38,216 nucleotides of DNA from Bacteroidota bacterium. GTDB taxonomy: Bacteria; Bacteroidota; Bacteroidia; B-17B0; Aurantibacillaceae. The DNA lies in NCBI GenBank assembly GCA_019638705.1, contig JAHBTI010000028.1:1-38216 (forward strand), written 5' to 3'. The notes under the pieces were generated by a model that had not been told where the DNA came from, did no database searches, and was given only the letters and a program-made list of their open reading frames with translations. A program made the position numbers and the translations under genes. Position 1 is the stretch's first letter. Each line of letters opens with the position of its first letter. Of the stretch, positions 23,536 through 34,428 are shown in pieces.

Positions 23536-24780
23536 ATGAAATTTTCAGAATACAGAATAGCCGAAGAAATAAAACAAAGCCTTGAAGAACTTGGATTTAA
23601 ACGCCCAACGGACATTCAGTTTAAAGCCATTCCGAGCATTTTAAAACGCGAAGATGTGCTTGGCATTGCGCAAACAGGCACGGGAAAAACTGCCGCGTTT
23701 GCTATTCCTGTGATTGATTTGTTGTATAACAGCAAACAAGAAAACAGCGGAATTAAATGTGTCGTCATGGTTCCCACACATGAACTCGCTATTCAAATTA
23801 CTGATGTGTTTGAAAAAATTGCGAAATATACCGATGTAAATATTCTTGGAATTTACGGCGGCGTTGACCAAGCTCCGCAAATAGCAAAGCTGAAAGAGGG
23901 CGTGGATATTCTTATTGCCACACCGGGGAGATTATTTGATTTGGTTAGCCAACGCCACATTAAATTACGCGAAGTGGAAATTTTAATTTTAGACGAAGCC
24001 GACCACATGCTTGATTTAGGTTTCTACAAAGACATTAAAGAGCTTACTACTTACATTCCGCAACATCGCCAAACTTTATTTTTTTCTGCAACTATTAATG
24101 AACACATAAAGGACTTAGCTTACAGCTTGGTGCGAAACCCCATTCGCATACAAATTTCGCCCAAAGACCCTGTGTCAAAAAATGTGGAACACGCGGTGAT
24201 GTTTGTGGCAATGGACGACAAACGTTTTTTCCTGGAACGTTTGGTAAATGAAAATCCCGACAGCAAAATTTTAGTATTTGTGCGCACCAAAGTTCGCGCC
24301 GAGCGTGTGCATGAAGCCATGAAGCGCGTGGGCATACAAAGTATTACCATGCACGGCGGCAAAGAACAAAAAGACCGTGTGCAGGTAATGAAACAATTTA
24401 AAAGCGGTGAAATAAAATTGCTGATTGCCACCGATGTAAGCGCGCGCGGCGTGGATATTGAAGGTGTAAATTATGTGGTAAATTACGATTTGCCCGATGA
24501 GCCTGAAAATTACGTTCACCGCGTGGGGCGCACAGGGCGCGGTACACAAAAGGGAAATGCAGTTTCGTTTTGCAGCGAAGAAGAAAAAGCAACTTTAAAA
24601 GAAATAGAAAAATTTATCACTAAGCCCATTCGCGTAATTGAAGTGGCGAAAGACGATTACCAACAAACTTTGCTTTACACCGAAGATACAACAGACAATT
24701 GGAAATTGTTAATGCGTGAAGCGGAAAAGAAAGAGAAAAGTTTTGTGAAGAAGAATGTGAAGAAGAAAAAGAAGAGATAA
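23536..24780 (+). CDS. DEAD-box ATP-dependent RNA helicase
   Basis: A 414-residue helicase that unwinds RNA with ATP, probably in ribosome assembly or RNA decay. The motifs are in order: Q motif (GFKRPTDIQFKAIP), I (AQTGTGKTAA, 45-54), Ia (PTHELAIQ), Ib (TPGR), II (LDEADHML, Asp153-Asp156), III (SAT), IV (ILVFVRTK), V (TDVSARGVDI) and VI (HRVGRTGRG). After the core is a short tail ending VKKNVKKKKKR, a basic RNA-binding end. It resembles RhlE-type helicases but I do not assign a gene name. Start codon and length are normal. A near-consensus -7 box (TATCTTTA, 23518-23525) lies upstream. Confidence 0.95.
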   Translation: MKFSEYRIAEEIKQSLEELGFKRPTDIQFKAIPSILKREDVLGIAQTGTGKTAAFAIPVIDLLYNSKQENSGIKCVVMVPTHELAIQITDVFEKIAKYTDVNILGIYGGVDQAPQIAKLKEGVDILIATPGRLFDLVSQRHIKLREVEILILDEADHMLDLGFYKDIKELTTYIPQHRQTLFFSATINEHIKDLAYSLVRNPIRIQISPKDPVSKNVEHAVMFVAMDDKRFFLERLVNENPDSKILVFVRTKVRAERVHEAMKRVGIQSITMHGGKEQKDRVQVMKQFKSGEIKLLIATDVSARGVDIEGVNYVVNYDLPDEPENYVHRVGRTGRGTQKGNAVSFCSEEEKATLKEIEKFITKPIRVIEVAKDDYQQTLLYTEDTTDNWKLLMREAEKKEKSFVKKNVKKKKKR

Positions 24781-24815
24781 AAAACAGTTTCACTCGTTGT
24801 CCAAACCTGTTTTTT
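24779..24815 (+). terminator. Terminator of the helicase gene
   Basis: AAAAAACAG (24779-24787) pairs with CTGTTTTTT (24807-24815) around a loop, giving a stem closed by a T run just after the helicase stop codon. It is a reasonable intrinsic terminator with a weak AT-rich stem. Confidence 0.5.
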
Positions 24816-24848
24816 AGCCTAAAAATTTCCTCATTTAGCCAAAATGTC

Positions 24849-24856
24849 TATTTTTG
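24849..24856 (+). promoter_or_regulatory. Promoter -7 box (TATTTTTG) of the pyrophosphatase gene
   Basis: TATTTTTG fits TAnnTTTG exactly and lies 24 bases before the ATG at 24881. Confidence 0.55.
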
Positions 24857-24880
24857 CGCCCTTATAAAATTTTTAAGAAT

Positions 24881-27595
<2,715 letters not shown>

Positions 27596-27612
27596 TTGCA
27601 TTTAAAACAAAC

Positions 27613-27647
27613 AAAAAAGTCCGTTCAAAAATTGAACGGACTTTTTT
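27613..27647. terminator. Bidirectional terminator between pyrophosphatase and AsmA-like gene
   Basis: AAAAAAGTCCGTTCAA (27613-27628) pairs with TTGAACGGACTTTTTT (27632-27647) around a 3-base loop. The T run follows on both strands, fitting a shared terminator of the convergent genes. Confidence 0.9.
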
Positions 27648-27650
27648 GTT

Positions 27651-30044
27651 TTATTGCAACGGCTCAAAATCCTTATGCCCAAAACTTAGTTTCATCTTTT
27701 TATTTTCGCCCGAAACATTAACTTTTATGCCTCTTGCATCTTCGGCGTTTTTACCCGAAGTCTGCGGAACATAATCTTTATTGCGGCGTTTTAAATTGTT
27801 CCAAGGGATTAAAAGATTAAGATTTGATTTTCCTTTCATGTCGTAAATGCCGCCAACCACATATAAGTTGAATATGTTTGAAGCAATTTCTAATTCTTCA
27901 ATCTGCATTTTAAAACCGCGCACTTTAAAATTTTCGTTCAGTTCAGAAAAAGTAACGTCTTCAAAATTTCTGTTCTTAAACACAAAACGCGACACCTCCT
28001 GCAAAGGCTCAAAATTTATTAAATGTCCGTCTTTCAGTTGCAGTTTCACATCGCCTTTCATGCTTTCGCCAATAACTTCCATATTGTTATCCAATTCAAG
28101 GTTTACTTTTCCGTCCACCGAAATAAGTCCTTTTAAATTTTTACTTGTAACCGCATCTTGACCAAAATTTTCAAACTGCTCAAACAGCTTGGTTACGTTT
28201 ACGTTTTGAATGGAAACATCGGCGTCTAATCTGTTGAAATTTTGAAGTGTGCCTTTGCCCGAAATTTTTCCCTCGCAGGCATTTACGTTTACCGATTTTA
28301 ATGTGATGACATCGGGTTTATATACAAACTTCACATCGGCATTTGTGGCTTGCACTTTGCGCACCAACAAATTTTTTGCAAACAAAGAAACTGCAAATTC
28401 AAATTTGCCTTTACTTTTTAGTTGCTTGCTCTGTTTGGTTTTTGACTTGGATTTCGTTTCTTCTTTTTCTGTTTTCATTAAATACGGATTTAAGGTGTAA
28501 TGCTCTGTATAAGCTGCCAGTTCTGCTTTAAAGTCCTTAGTTAAATTTAAAGCGTAGCTTGTAAAATTAAAGGCGCGACCTTTCAGTTTTACTTTACCGC
28601 CGCTGGTGTTCATTAGCAAATTTTCAAATGTCAAATCTTTCTTGTCTATGTTGGCATTGCCGTTTACGGTAAACACAAAGGGCGTGTTTGGCAATTGGTA
28701 GCTGAAATTTTTGAAATTCAAATCAGCGTTTAATTTCATGCTGTCGCTCAAAAACTCGTTTTTGTTTAATCTTTTGCATAAGCCAGAATACTGAAATTCC
28801 GCAGTACACAAGCCTTTTAGCTTTAATTCTTTTTTTGATTCTATTTTTTCTGCTTCAATGGAAAGATTGGCATGAATATCAATTTTCGGTTGTGTAAAAT
28901 CTGTTACGCGCACGGTTGCCGTAAAAGGAAAATCATACAACTTACCGCTTACAGGCGAAAAAATTATTTGCGCATTTTTTGAATCGCCGTGTTGCCGCGT
29001 GCTGTCAAGGCTGATAATTTTTCCTGTAAATTGTATGTCAGAGTAGGGGACTTTGCTGTTGTTGCCGATTGTAAGGTCGGTGTTTTCAGATGTTACGTTG
29101 GCAATAATTATTGGCTCTTCGCGCTTGCCGAGATTGACTACCAACAAAACAGTTGCCGAAATGGGTGTTTTTACATCAAAGTTTGAAAGTGTTTTTTGAA
29201 GTTTGGGCGTGAGCAAACGCGCTACTTTTTCGCACCAAATTTTTTCGTTTGAAATGGAAAGAGCTAATCTTTTTTCCTTGCCCAAATTTATGAGCGAAGT
29301 AATTTGGTAGGGTTGTTTTTCAATTTCAATAAAAGACGGTGGGTGAACGCACAGTGATTTTGTGTCTTTAAAATAATCTATTTTTAAATGGAGGTTGGCG
29401 CGCGCATTTTTTAAAAATGTTCCTTTCTTTTCATTAAACAATAATTGGTTTACCAACGTTTGTCCGCTTATATCAAGGCTTATGGCTTCAATGAAATGAT
29501 TTAGCTTAACAGTATTATCCAAAAACTGAACCGAAATTTTTTGCTCGCGTTCACGATTTATAAAATCAAATTTTGTTTTCTTGATATGTATTTTACTTAC
29601 TTCAAAGCTGAAATTTTGAGAACTTGCTGTATCTTTTTTTACGGCTTTAATTTCAAAATTTCGGCTGCCGTCTGCTTCGCGCAGCAACAAAATTTCTGCA
29701 TCTTTAATGGCAATTGATTTTACAATGAATTGCTTTTGCAGCAGTTTTTTTAAATTAAACGAAAGACTTAAAGAGCCTGCTTTTAAAAGTGGAGCATTTT
29801 TATGTTTAAACGCATCGTTTGCCAAATAAATGTTTTTCAAATTCACCGAAACATGAGGAAAATTGCTGAAAAAAGACACGTTTACTTCATCGGTTTTTAG
29901 CGTGATATTATAATTTTCTTTCAACTTTTCGGTGAGCATACCCGCCATTTCCTTTTTATAAAACGCAACCAAAATAAATACTGTAAGCCCGATTAAAACA
30001 ATCAGCGACAGTAAAATAACGGCTATTCGTTTAAGGTATTTCAT
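27651..30044 (-). CDS. AsmA-family protein
   Basis: A 797-residue envelope protein. One N-terminal membrane helix (about 7-30, IAVILLSLIVLIGLTVFILV) anchors a long periplasmic region with the AsmA start pattern (NYNITLKTDEVNVSFFSNFP, then HVSVNLKNIYL) and a conserved C-terminal AsmA_2 part (about 660-770: GLISVDGKVNLELD, LKDGHLINFEPLQEVSRFV, LNLLIPWNNLKRRN). AsmA-like proteins are repeating beta-groove proteins linked with phospholipid transport and outer-membrane assembly. Lys-rich stretch KSKSKTKQSKQLKSKGK lies in the middle. Function here is inferred from family. Confidence 0.85.
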   Translation of the reverse strand: MKYLKRIAVILLSLIVLIGLTVFILVAFYKKEMAGMLTEKLKENYNITLKTDEVNVSFFSNFPHVSVNLKNIYLANDAFKHKNAPLLKAGSLSLSFNLKKLLQKQFIVKSIAIKDAEILLLREADGSRNFEIKAVKKDTASSQNFSFEVSKIHIKKTKFDFINREREQKISVQFLDNTVKLNHFIEAISLDISGQTLVNQLLFNEKKGTFLKNARANLHLKIDYFKDTKSLCVHPPSFIEIEKQPYQITSLINLGKEKRLALSISNEKIWCEKVARLLTPKLQKTLSNFDVKTPISATVLLVVNLGKREEPIIIANVTSENTDLTIGNNSKVPYSDIQFTGKIISLDSTRQHGDSKNAQIIFSPVSGKLYDFPFTATVRVTDFTQPKIDIHANLSIEAEKIESKKELKLKGLCTAEFQYSGLCKRLNKNEFLSDSMKLNADLNFKNFSYQLPNTPFVFTVNGNANIDKKDLTFENLLMNTSGGKVKLKGRAFNFTSYALNLTKDFKAELAAYTEHYTLNPYLMKTEKEETKSKSKTKQSKQLKSKGKFEFAVSLFAKNLLVRKVQATNADVKFVYKPDVITLKSVNVNACEGKISGKGTLQNFNRLDADVSIQNVNVTKLFEQFENFGQDAVTSKNLKGLISVDGKVNLELDNNMEVIGESMKGDVKLQLKDGHLINFEPLQEVSRFVFKNRNFEDVTFSELNENFKVRGFKMQIEELEIASNIFNLYVVGGIYDMKGKSNLNLLIPWNNLKRRNKDYVPQTSGKNAEDARGIKVNVSGENKKMKLSFGHKDFEPLQ

Positions 30045-30103
30045 TTGGAAAACAGCAACACTAATGTAGGAAATTTTAAACGGAGTAACTTGATAAATGA
30101 AAT

Positions 30104-30664
30104 TTATTCAGGAACAGGCAATCCAAGTTTAACCAACGGAATGTATTCAAAGAAATAATCACAACCCACACTACGAATATATTCAAATACGTCCTTATTT
30201 TTTGAGTTATCAAACCATTGATTCAATAAATAAAAATATTCTACTTTAATGTTTACAGTGTCCAATAATTTTTGATATTGCTTTCTTTTGAAATCACAGG
30301 TTTGTAATTTTTCATCAACAGAACCTGAACCCATTTGGTATTTTTTCTCAATAATATAAATTGTTTTTCCGACTAAAAGAGCTCCATCAGGTAAAAGTTG
30401 TTTTGAGATTAATTTTCTCCAATCAATTTTCAGTTCATTAAGTAATTTATAAAAAGTATGCTTTTCATAATATTTGGCAATAACACCCTTTCCTGTTACT
30501 AAAATTTCATTATTATGAATAGTAAAACCTCTTTTTTCTAAATCTTCTAATAAACTCGTTCTTGCTTCAAAAGCCAATCCATTTGAATTGGTTTTTGAAC
30601 CACCTCCGACTGTATTAGGTTTTCTTACACGTTTTAATACTTTCTTAATAAAGTGTTTTTTCAT
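30104..30664 (-). CDS. Probable type II restriction endonuclease (PD-(D/E)xK)
   Basis: A 186-residue protein with a nuclease-like core: Pro92-Asp93 (LLPDGALLVGK), then a strand to Glu106-Lys107-Lys108 (TIYIIEKKYQMGSGS), which is the PD...ExK metal site. A glycine/asparagine-rich start (VGGGSKTNSNGLAFEARTS) with Glu34 precedes it. It would cut DNA at the site protected by the methyltransferase whose gene overlaps its start by 20 bases. I do not recognise the exact family or the recognition sequence. The region is more AT-rich than the neighbours, which suggests horizontal gain. The assignment rests on the motif and the partner gene. Confidence 0.75.
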   Translation of the reverse strand: MKKHFIKKVLKRVRKPNTVGGGSKTNSNGLAFEARTSLLEDLEKRGFTIHNNEILVTGKGVIAKYYEKHTFYKLLNELKIDWRKLISKQLLPDGALLVGKTIYIIEKKYQMGSGSVDEKLQTCDFKRKQYQKLLDTVNIKVEYFYLLNQWFDNSKNKDVFEYIRSVGCDYFFEYIPLVKLGLPVPE

Positions 30665-31553
30665 TTATATTGATATTATTTGTAATTAATAACTCTTTCA
30701 ATATGCCTCTTTTTTCAGGATTAGAATTAATGCTTCGTTTCGCTTCTACTCTCTGAATACTAAATTCGCTATACAAAGCATCAAAAAAATTAAGATTGGA
30801 ATTGCTTAAAAGCCACGCATGATTTAAGTCGTCTAATTTTGAGCAAAAATTTCTCAATCGTATTTGTTCATCATCGTTAAACTCATCTTTTGAATACGAA
30901 TTAAAACTTGAAGTTTCGTTTAACGGTTTATATGGCGGGTCAAAATAAAACAAGGTATTTTCTTTGGCGTAAGATAAAGTTTGTTCAAAGTCTCCGCACA
31001 AAATTTCTATGTTTTGAAAGGCTTTGCTTACGGCTAAAATATTTTCCCCATCGCAAATAGTTGGTTTTTTGTAAGAACCCATTGGCACGTTAAATTCGTT
31101 CTTGCGGTTTACGCGATATAAACCGTTAAAACAGGTGCGATTTAAAAAAATAAACAAAGCCGCTTGTACGCTTCGTTCTTCTTTTCTCAAATTAAACAAG
31201 CCTCTTTTTTGATAGTAATAGCTTTTTTTGAGGTCTTCATTTTCTTCTAATGAATGAAATTCATCTTGCAAAACTTCAAGAATGGATATTAATTCTTTCG
31301 GTTTTTCGGCAATGGTTTTGTAAGTGTTTATAAGGTCTTCGTTAATATCGTTTATAACCGCTTTTTTAAGATTTGGAAAATTGTTCAATATCCAAAACAG
31401 CACCGCGCCACTTCCAACAAAAGGTTCTATGTATGTGAAATTTGATTTTGTAATTTCTTTCGGCAATGACTTTTCAATGTCGCAAATCAACTGCGTTTTC
31501 CCGCCAGCCCATTTTAAAAAAGGTTTTGCATTTTTATTTGTCATTACTCTCAT
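30645..31553 (-). CDS. D12-class N6-adenine DNA methyltransferase
   Basis: A 302-residue enzyme with the D12 (Dam/EcoRV-type) layout: SAM motif I KPFLKWAGGKTQLICDI, then YIEPFVGSGAVLFWIL, a substrate-side segment (FLNRTCFNGLYRVNRKNEFN) and the catalytic DPPY (LFYFDPPYKPLNETSS). It adds a methyl group to adenine in a specific DNA sequence, probably a GATC- or GATATC-like site by family habit, but this is not proven. Start is the ATG at 31553; an ATG at 31544 is the alternative. It overlaps the endonuclease gene, so the two form one restriction-modification unit. Confidence 0.93.
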   Translation of the reverse strand: MRVMTNKNAKPFLKWAGGKTQLICDIEKSLPKEITKSNFTYIEPFVGSGAVLFWILNNFPNLKKAVINDINEDLINTYKTIAEKPKELISILEVLQDEFHSLEENEDLKKSYYYQKRGLFNLRKEERSVQAALFIFLNRTCFNGLYRVNRKNEFNVPMGSYKKPTICDGENILAVSKAFQNIEILCGDFEQTLSYAKENTLFYFDPPYKPLNETSSFNSYSKDEFNDDEQIRLRNFCSKLDDLNHAWLLSNSNLNFFDALYSEFSIQRVEAKRSINSNPEKRGILKELLITNNININEKTLY

Positions 31554-31621
31554 TGATTAATTCAAAATTACAATTTTAATTTTTGTGTTATAACGGAATT
31601 AGAAGTGTTATAAAGTGGGGT

Positions 31622-32041
31622 TTACTTATCAAACATCATATCAACTATTTGTTTGTAATAGCCCCAGCGGTCATTGCCGAATTTATGAATATGATTATAG
31701 TTGTTGATTTCTGGCATTATCGTATCTCTTGTATCTAAATAACAATTCAATACAATTTGAATTGGAGCGTTTATCCATTCATGCCTGCCATTTATACACC
31801 ATGGGCGCAGCCTCCATTTAATAATTTGTTCTATCAATTCAGCTTTCCATCTTTTATCATAAAGCTCTTTCTTAATTATTTTTAGTGTTAAGTTTCCGAT
31901 TTCCTTTTTATAAGCTATTTCTCTTTTATCCCAGTTTGCGGTAATCCCAAACTTTACAGTTCCATTAATATCAAGAATATAAAAAGCAGTTTCCACATAC
32001 CAATCATCCTCTTTTGGGTCAAAATAATAACTCATAGTCAT
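31622..32041 (-). CDS. Small GIY-YIG/T5orf172-like protein
   Basis: A 139-residue protein whose middle fits a compact GIY-YIG fold: ETAFYILDINGTVKFGIT gives the two tyrosine-like strands (FYI and FGI), then ANWDKREIAYKKE supplies the Arg/Lys helix, and GRHEWI holds a possible catalytic Glu. There is no signal peptide. It lies between RNase R and the methyltransferase on the same strand, in the same AT-rich block. GIY-YIG nucleases occur in restriction, repair and mobile DNA, but some small relatives lack known activity. Domain call is moderate and role is unknown. Confidence 0.6.
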   Translation of the reverse strand: MTMSYYFDPKEDDWYVETAFYILDINGTVKFGITANWDKREIAYKKEIGNLTLKIIKKELYDKRWKAELIEQIIKWRLRPWCINGRHEWINAPIQIVLNCYLDTRDTIMPEINNYNHIHKFGNDRWGYYKQIVDMMFDK

Positions 32042-32056
32042 TTATCTTTAACAACA

Positions 32057-34291
32057 CTATCTCCCCCTCCTCCTTTTATGCTCCACAAATTTATGCTTCC
32101 CACTTCCCTCATCATCGGCAAAAGCAAAGTCTAATTGCTTTTTAACGAGGTCAGCGTTCATTACTTTAATTTTTACGTTGTCGCCGAGCGCGTATATTTT
32201 GTGGGTGCTGCGCCCGATGTAACGATAATTTTCTTCGTCAAAATCAAAACGGTCGCCTTTCAGGTCGCGGCTGCGTATCATGCCCTCGCATTTGTTTTCT
32301 GTAATCTCAACGTAAATGCCCCATTCGGTTACGCCGCTGATGATGCCCTCAAACGTTTGCCCGACTTTGTCGCTCATAAATTCAACTTGCTTGTATTTTA
32401 CCGAAGCGCGCTCTGCTTCGGCTGCTACACGTTCCATGTCGCTGCTGTGTTTGCACAAAAATTCCAATTCATCTTTTGTGGAATAAGTGCTGTGATGCAA
32501 ACGCGCTTCCAGCAAACGATGCACCAACACATCAGGGTAGCGGCGAATGGGCGAAGTAAAATGCGTGTAATAATCAAAGCCCAAACCGTAATGCCCTACA
32601 TTTTTTGTAGTGTAAATGGCTTTGGGCATACTGCGCACGGCAAGCAATTCCATCATACTTTGCTCTTTTTTATCTTTCACATCTTGCAGCAATTTGTTGA
32701 TGGACTGCGCTATTTTTTGTTTGTTACCCAAATTTAGTTTGTGTCCGAAACGCGCCGCCATTCCGCTTAATTCCTGCATTTTTTCATCACTCGGCACATC
32801 GTGAACCCGATACACGCACACGTTTTTGTTGCTTTCGTTTTCTTTCTTTTTGTTTTGCTGTTCGGCGTTTTCAACAATGGCTTCATCGCCGTCTTGTTTG
32901 CCGCCTTTGCCGATAAACTCCGCCACTTTTTTGTTGGCGAGCAACATAAAATCTTCAATTAATTTATGCGCATCTTTTTGTGTTTTAAAATACACACCTG
33001 TCGGTGAGCCACTTTCGTCCAAATGAAATTTTACTTCGGCTTTGTCAAAAAATATTGAGCCGCGTTTTTGCCTTTCGTAGCGCAGTTTTTTAGCCAAACG
33101 GTCTAACACCAAAATTTCGTTTTTGTAATCACCCTCTTCGGTTTCAATAATGGTTTGCACCTCTTCATAAGTAAAACGGCGGTCGCTGTAAATAACGGTT
33201 TTCCCGAACCATTGATGATGAATTTGCGCGTCATCATCTAACTGAAACACCGCGCTGAAACACAATTTTTCTTCCTGCGGGCGAAGTGAACAAACAAAAT
33301 TGCTCAACATTTCGGGCAACATCGGAATTACTCTGTCCACCAAATACACGCTGGTAGCACGTTGCACAGCCTCTTTATCCAACACCGTTTTTGTTTTCAA
33401 ATAATGCGTAACGTCTGCAATGTGAACGCCAATTTCCCACAAACCGTTTTCTAATTTTTGTATGGAAAGCGCGTCATCAAAATCTTTGGCATCAACGGGG
33501 TCAATGGTAAAAGTTGTAATCTCACGGAAATCGCGGCGTTTGGAAATTTCTTTGTTTGTAATTTCTGTGGGCAAGCTTCTTGCTTCGTATTCCACTTCAT
33601 CGGGAAACTTAGTCGGTAAGCCGTATTCAGCCATTATGGCGTTCATTTCTGTTTTATGTTCGCCCGGTTTTCCGAAAATTGTGATGACCGTACCTGTGGG
33701 CGTTTGTTCGTCGCTGCGCCAGTCTTTTAATTTCACCAACACTTTTTCTCCGTCTTTTGCGCCGTTAATTTCGCTGCTGCGAATGTAAAAGTCCACATGA
33801 ATTTTGTTGCTGTCAGGAATAACAAAGGCAAACTTAGGACTGATTTTTATTGTGCCCACAAATTCGGTTTTGTTGCGTTTAATCACTTCCACCACTTCGC
33901 CTTCTTTTCTGCGCCCACTGCGGCGTGGGTGCAAATGCACTTTCACCAAATCGCCTTGCAAAGCATCTTTTGATTTTCGTGCGGGAATAAAAATATCTTC
34001 TTCGGTTTCGCTGAATGTTACGAACGCCGTTGACTGACTTGTAAAATCAATAGTTCCCGTAACGTATTGTTTGCTTTCTTTTATTTGGTAGCGACCTTTT
34101 TCTTTTTCAATCACAAAACCCTGTTGCTTCAATGCTTCCAAAGTTTCAATCAACATCACGCGCTCCTGGTCGCTGTTTATTTCCATAGCCGCGCCAAGTT
34201 GTTTGTAATTAAAGGATTTGCCGCCGTTATGTTTTAAAAAGTCTAATACTTCTTCAAATAAAAAACGTTTTGGTTTCTTGTTTCTTGACAT
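32057..34291 (-). CDS. rnr: Ribonuclease R (3'-5' exoribonuclease)
   Basis: A 744-residue exoribonuclease of the RNB family, chosen from the ATG at 34291 (MSRNKKPKRFLFEEVLDFLK); an in-frame start at 34408 adds a non-native-looking stretch. The order is helix-turn-helix region, cold-shock OB domains (about 70-210), RNB domain (about 255-600; FTIDPVDAKDFDDALSIQKL carries the metal-binding Asp residues, with VHIADVTHYLK and HFTSPIRRYPDVLVHRLLEA) and S1 domain (about 640-720, GQTFEGIISGVTEWGIYVEI). The basic tail KFVEHKRRRGR aids RNA binding. It degrades structured RNA and defective transcripts. The enzyme is normal in length. Confidence 0.95.
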   Translation of the reverse strand: MSRNKKPKRFLFEEVLDFLKHNGGKSFNYKQLGAAMEINSDQERVMLIETLEALKQQGFVIEKEKGRYQIKESKQYVTGTIDFTSQSTAFVTFSETEEDIFIPARKSKDALQGDLVKVHLHPRRSGRRKEGEVVEVIKRNKTEFVGTIKISPKFAFVIPDSNKIHVDFYIRSSEINGAKDGEKVLVKLKDWRSDEQTPTGTVITIFGKPGEHKTEMNAIMAEYGLPTKFPDEVEYEARSLPTEITNKEISKRRDFREITTFTIDPVDAKDFDDALSIQKLENGLWEIGVHIADVTHYLKTKTVLDKEAVQRATSVYLVDRVIPMLPEMLSNFVCSLRPQEEKLCFSAVFQLDDDAQIHHQWFGKTVIYSDRRFTYEEVQTIIETEEGDYKNEILVLDRLAKKLRYERQKRGSIFFDKAEVKFHLDESGSPTGVYFKTQKDAHKLIEDFMLLANKKVAEFIGKGGKQDGDEAIVENAEQQNKKKENESNKNVCVYRVHDVPSDEKMQELSGMAARFGHKLNLGNKQKIAQSINKLLQDVKDKKEQSMMELLAVRSMPKAIYTTKNVGHYGLGFDYYTHFTSPIRRYPDVLVHRLLEARLHHSTYSTKDELEFLCKHSSDMERVAAEAERASVKYKQVEFMSDKVGQTFEGIISGVTEWGIYVEITENKCEGMIRSRDLKGDRFDFDEENYRYIGRSTHKIYALGDNVKIKVMNADLVKKQLDFAFADDEGSGKHKFVEHKRRRGR

Positions 34292-34380
34292 AGATAAATG
34301 AAAGCGAAACTTAGCTAAAATAACGGAAAGGTGCTTTAGCGGGTTATTAACATTTTTAGCTGAAAGTTGAATAATTGAAA

Positions 34381-34413
34381 GAGATTTGACAAATTCAGAA
34401 TTTACCAAATCTC
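34381..34413 (-). terminator. Hairpin downstream of the T9SS lipase-like gene
   Basis: GAGATTTG (34381-34388) pairs with CAAATCTC (34406-34413). On the minus strand it lies after the lipase gene stop, followed by a T-rich stretch. A weak terminator, or a leader structure of the RNase R transcript, are both possible. Confidence 0.4.
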
Positions 34414-34428
34414 TGCATGGCGCAAAGG

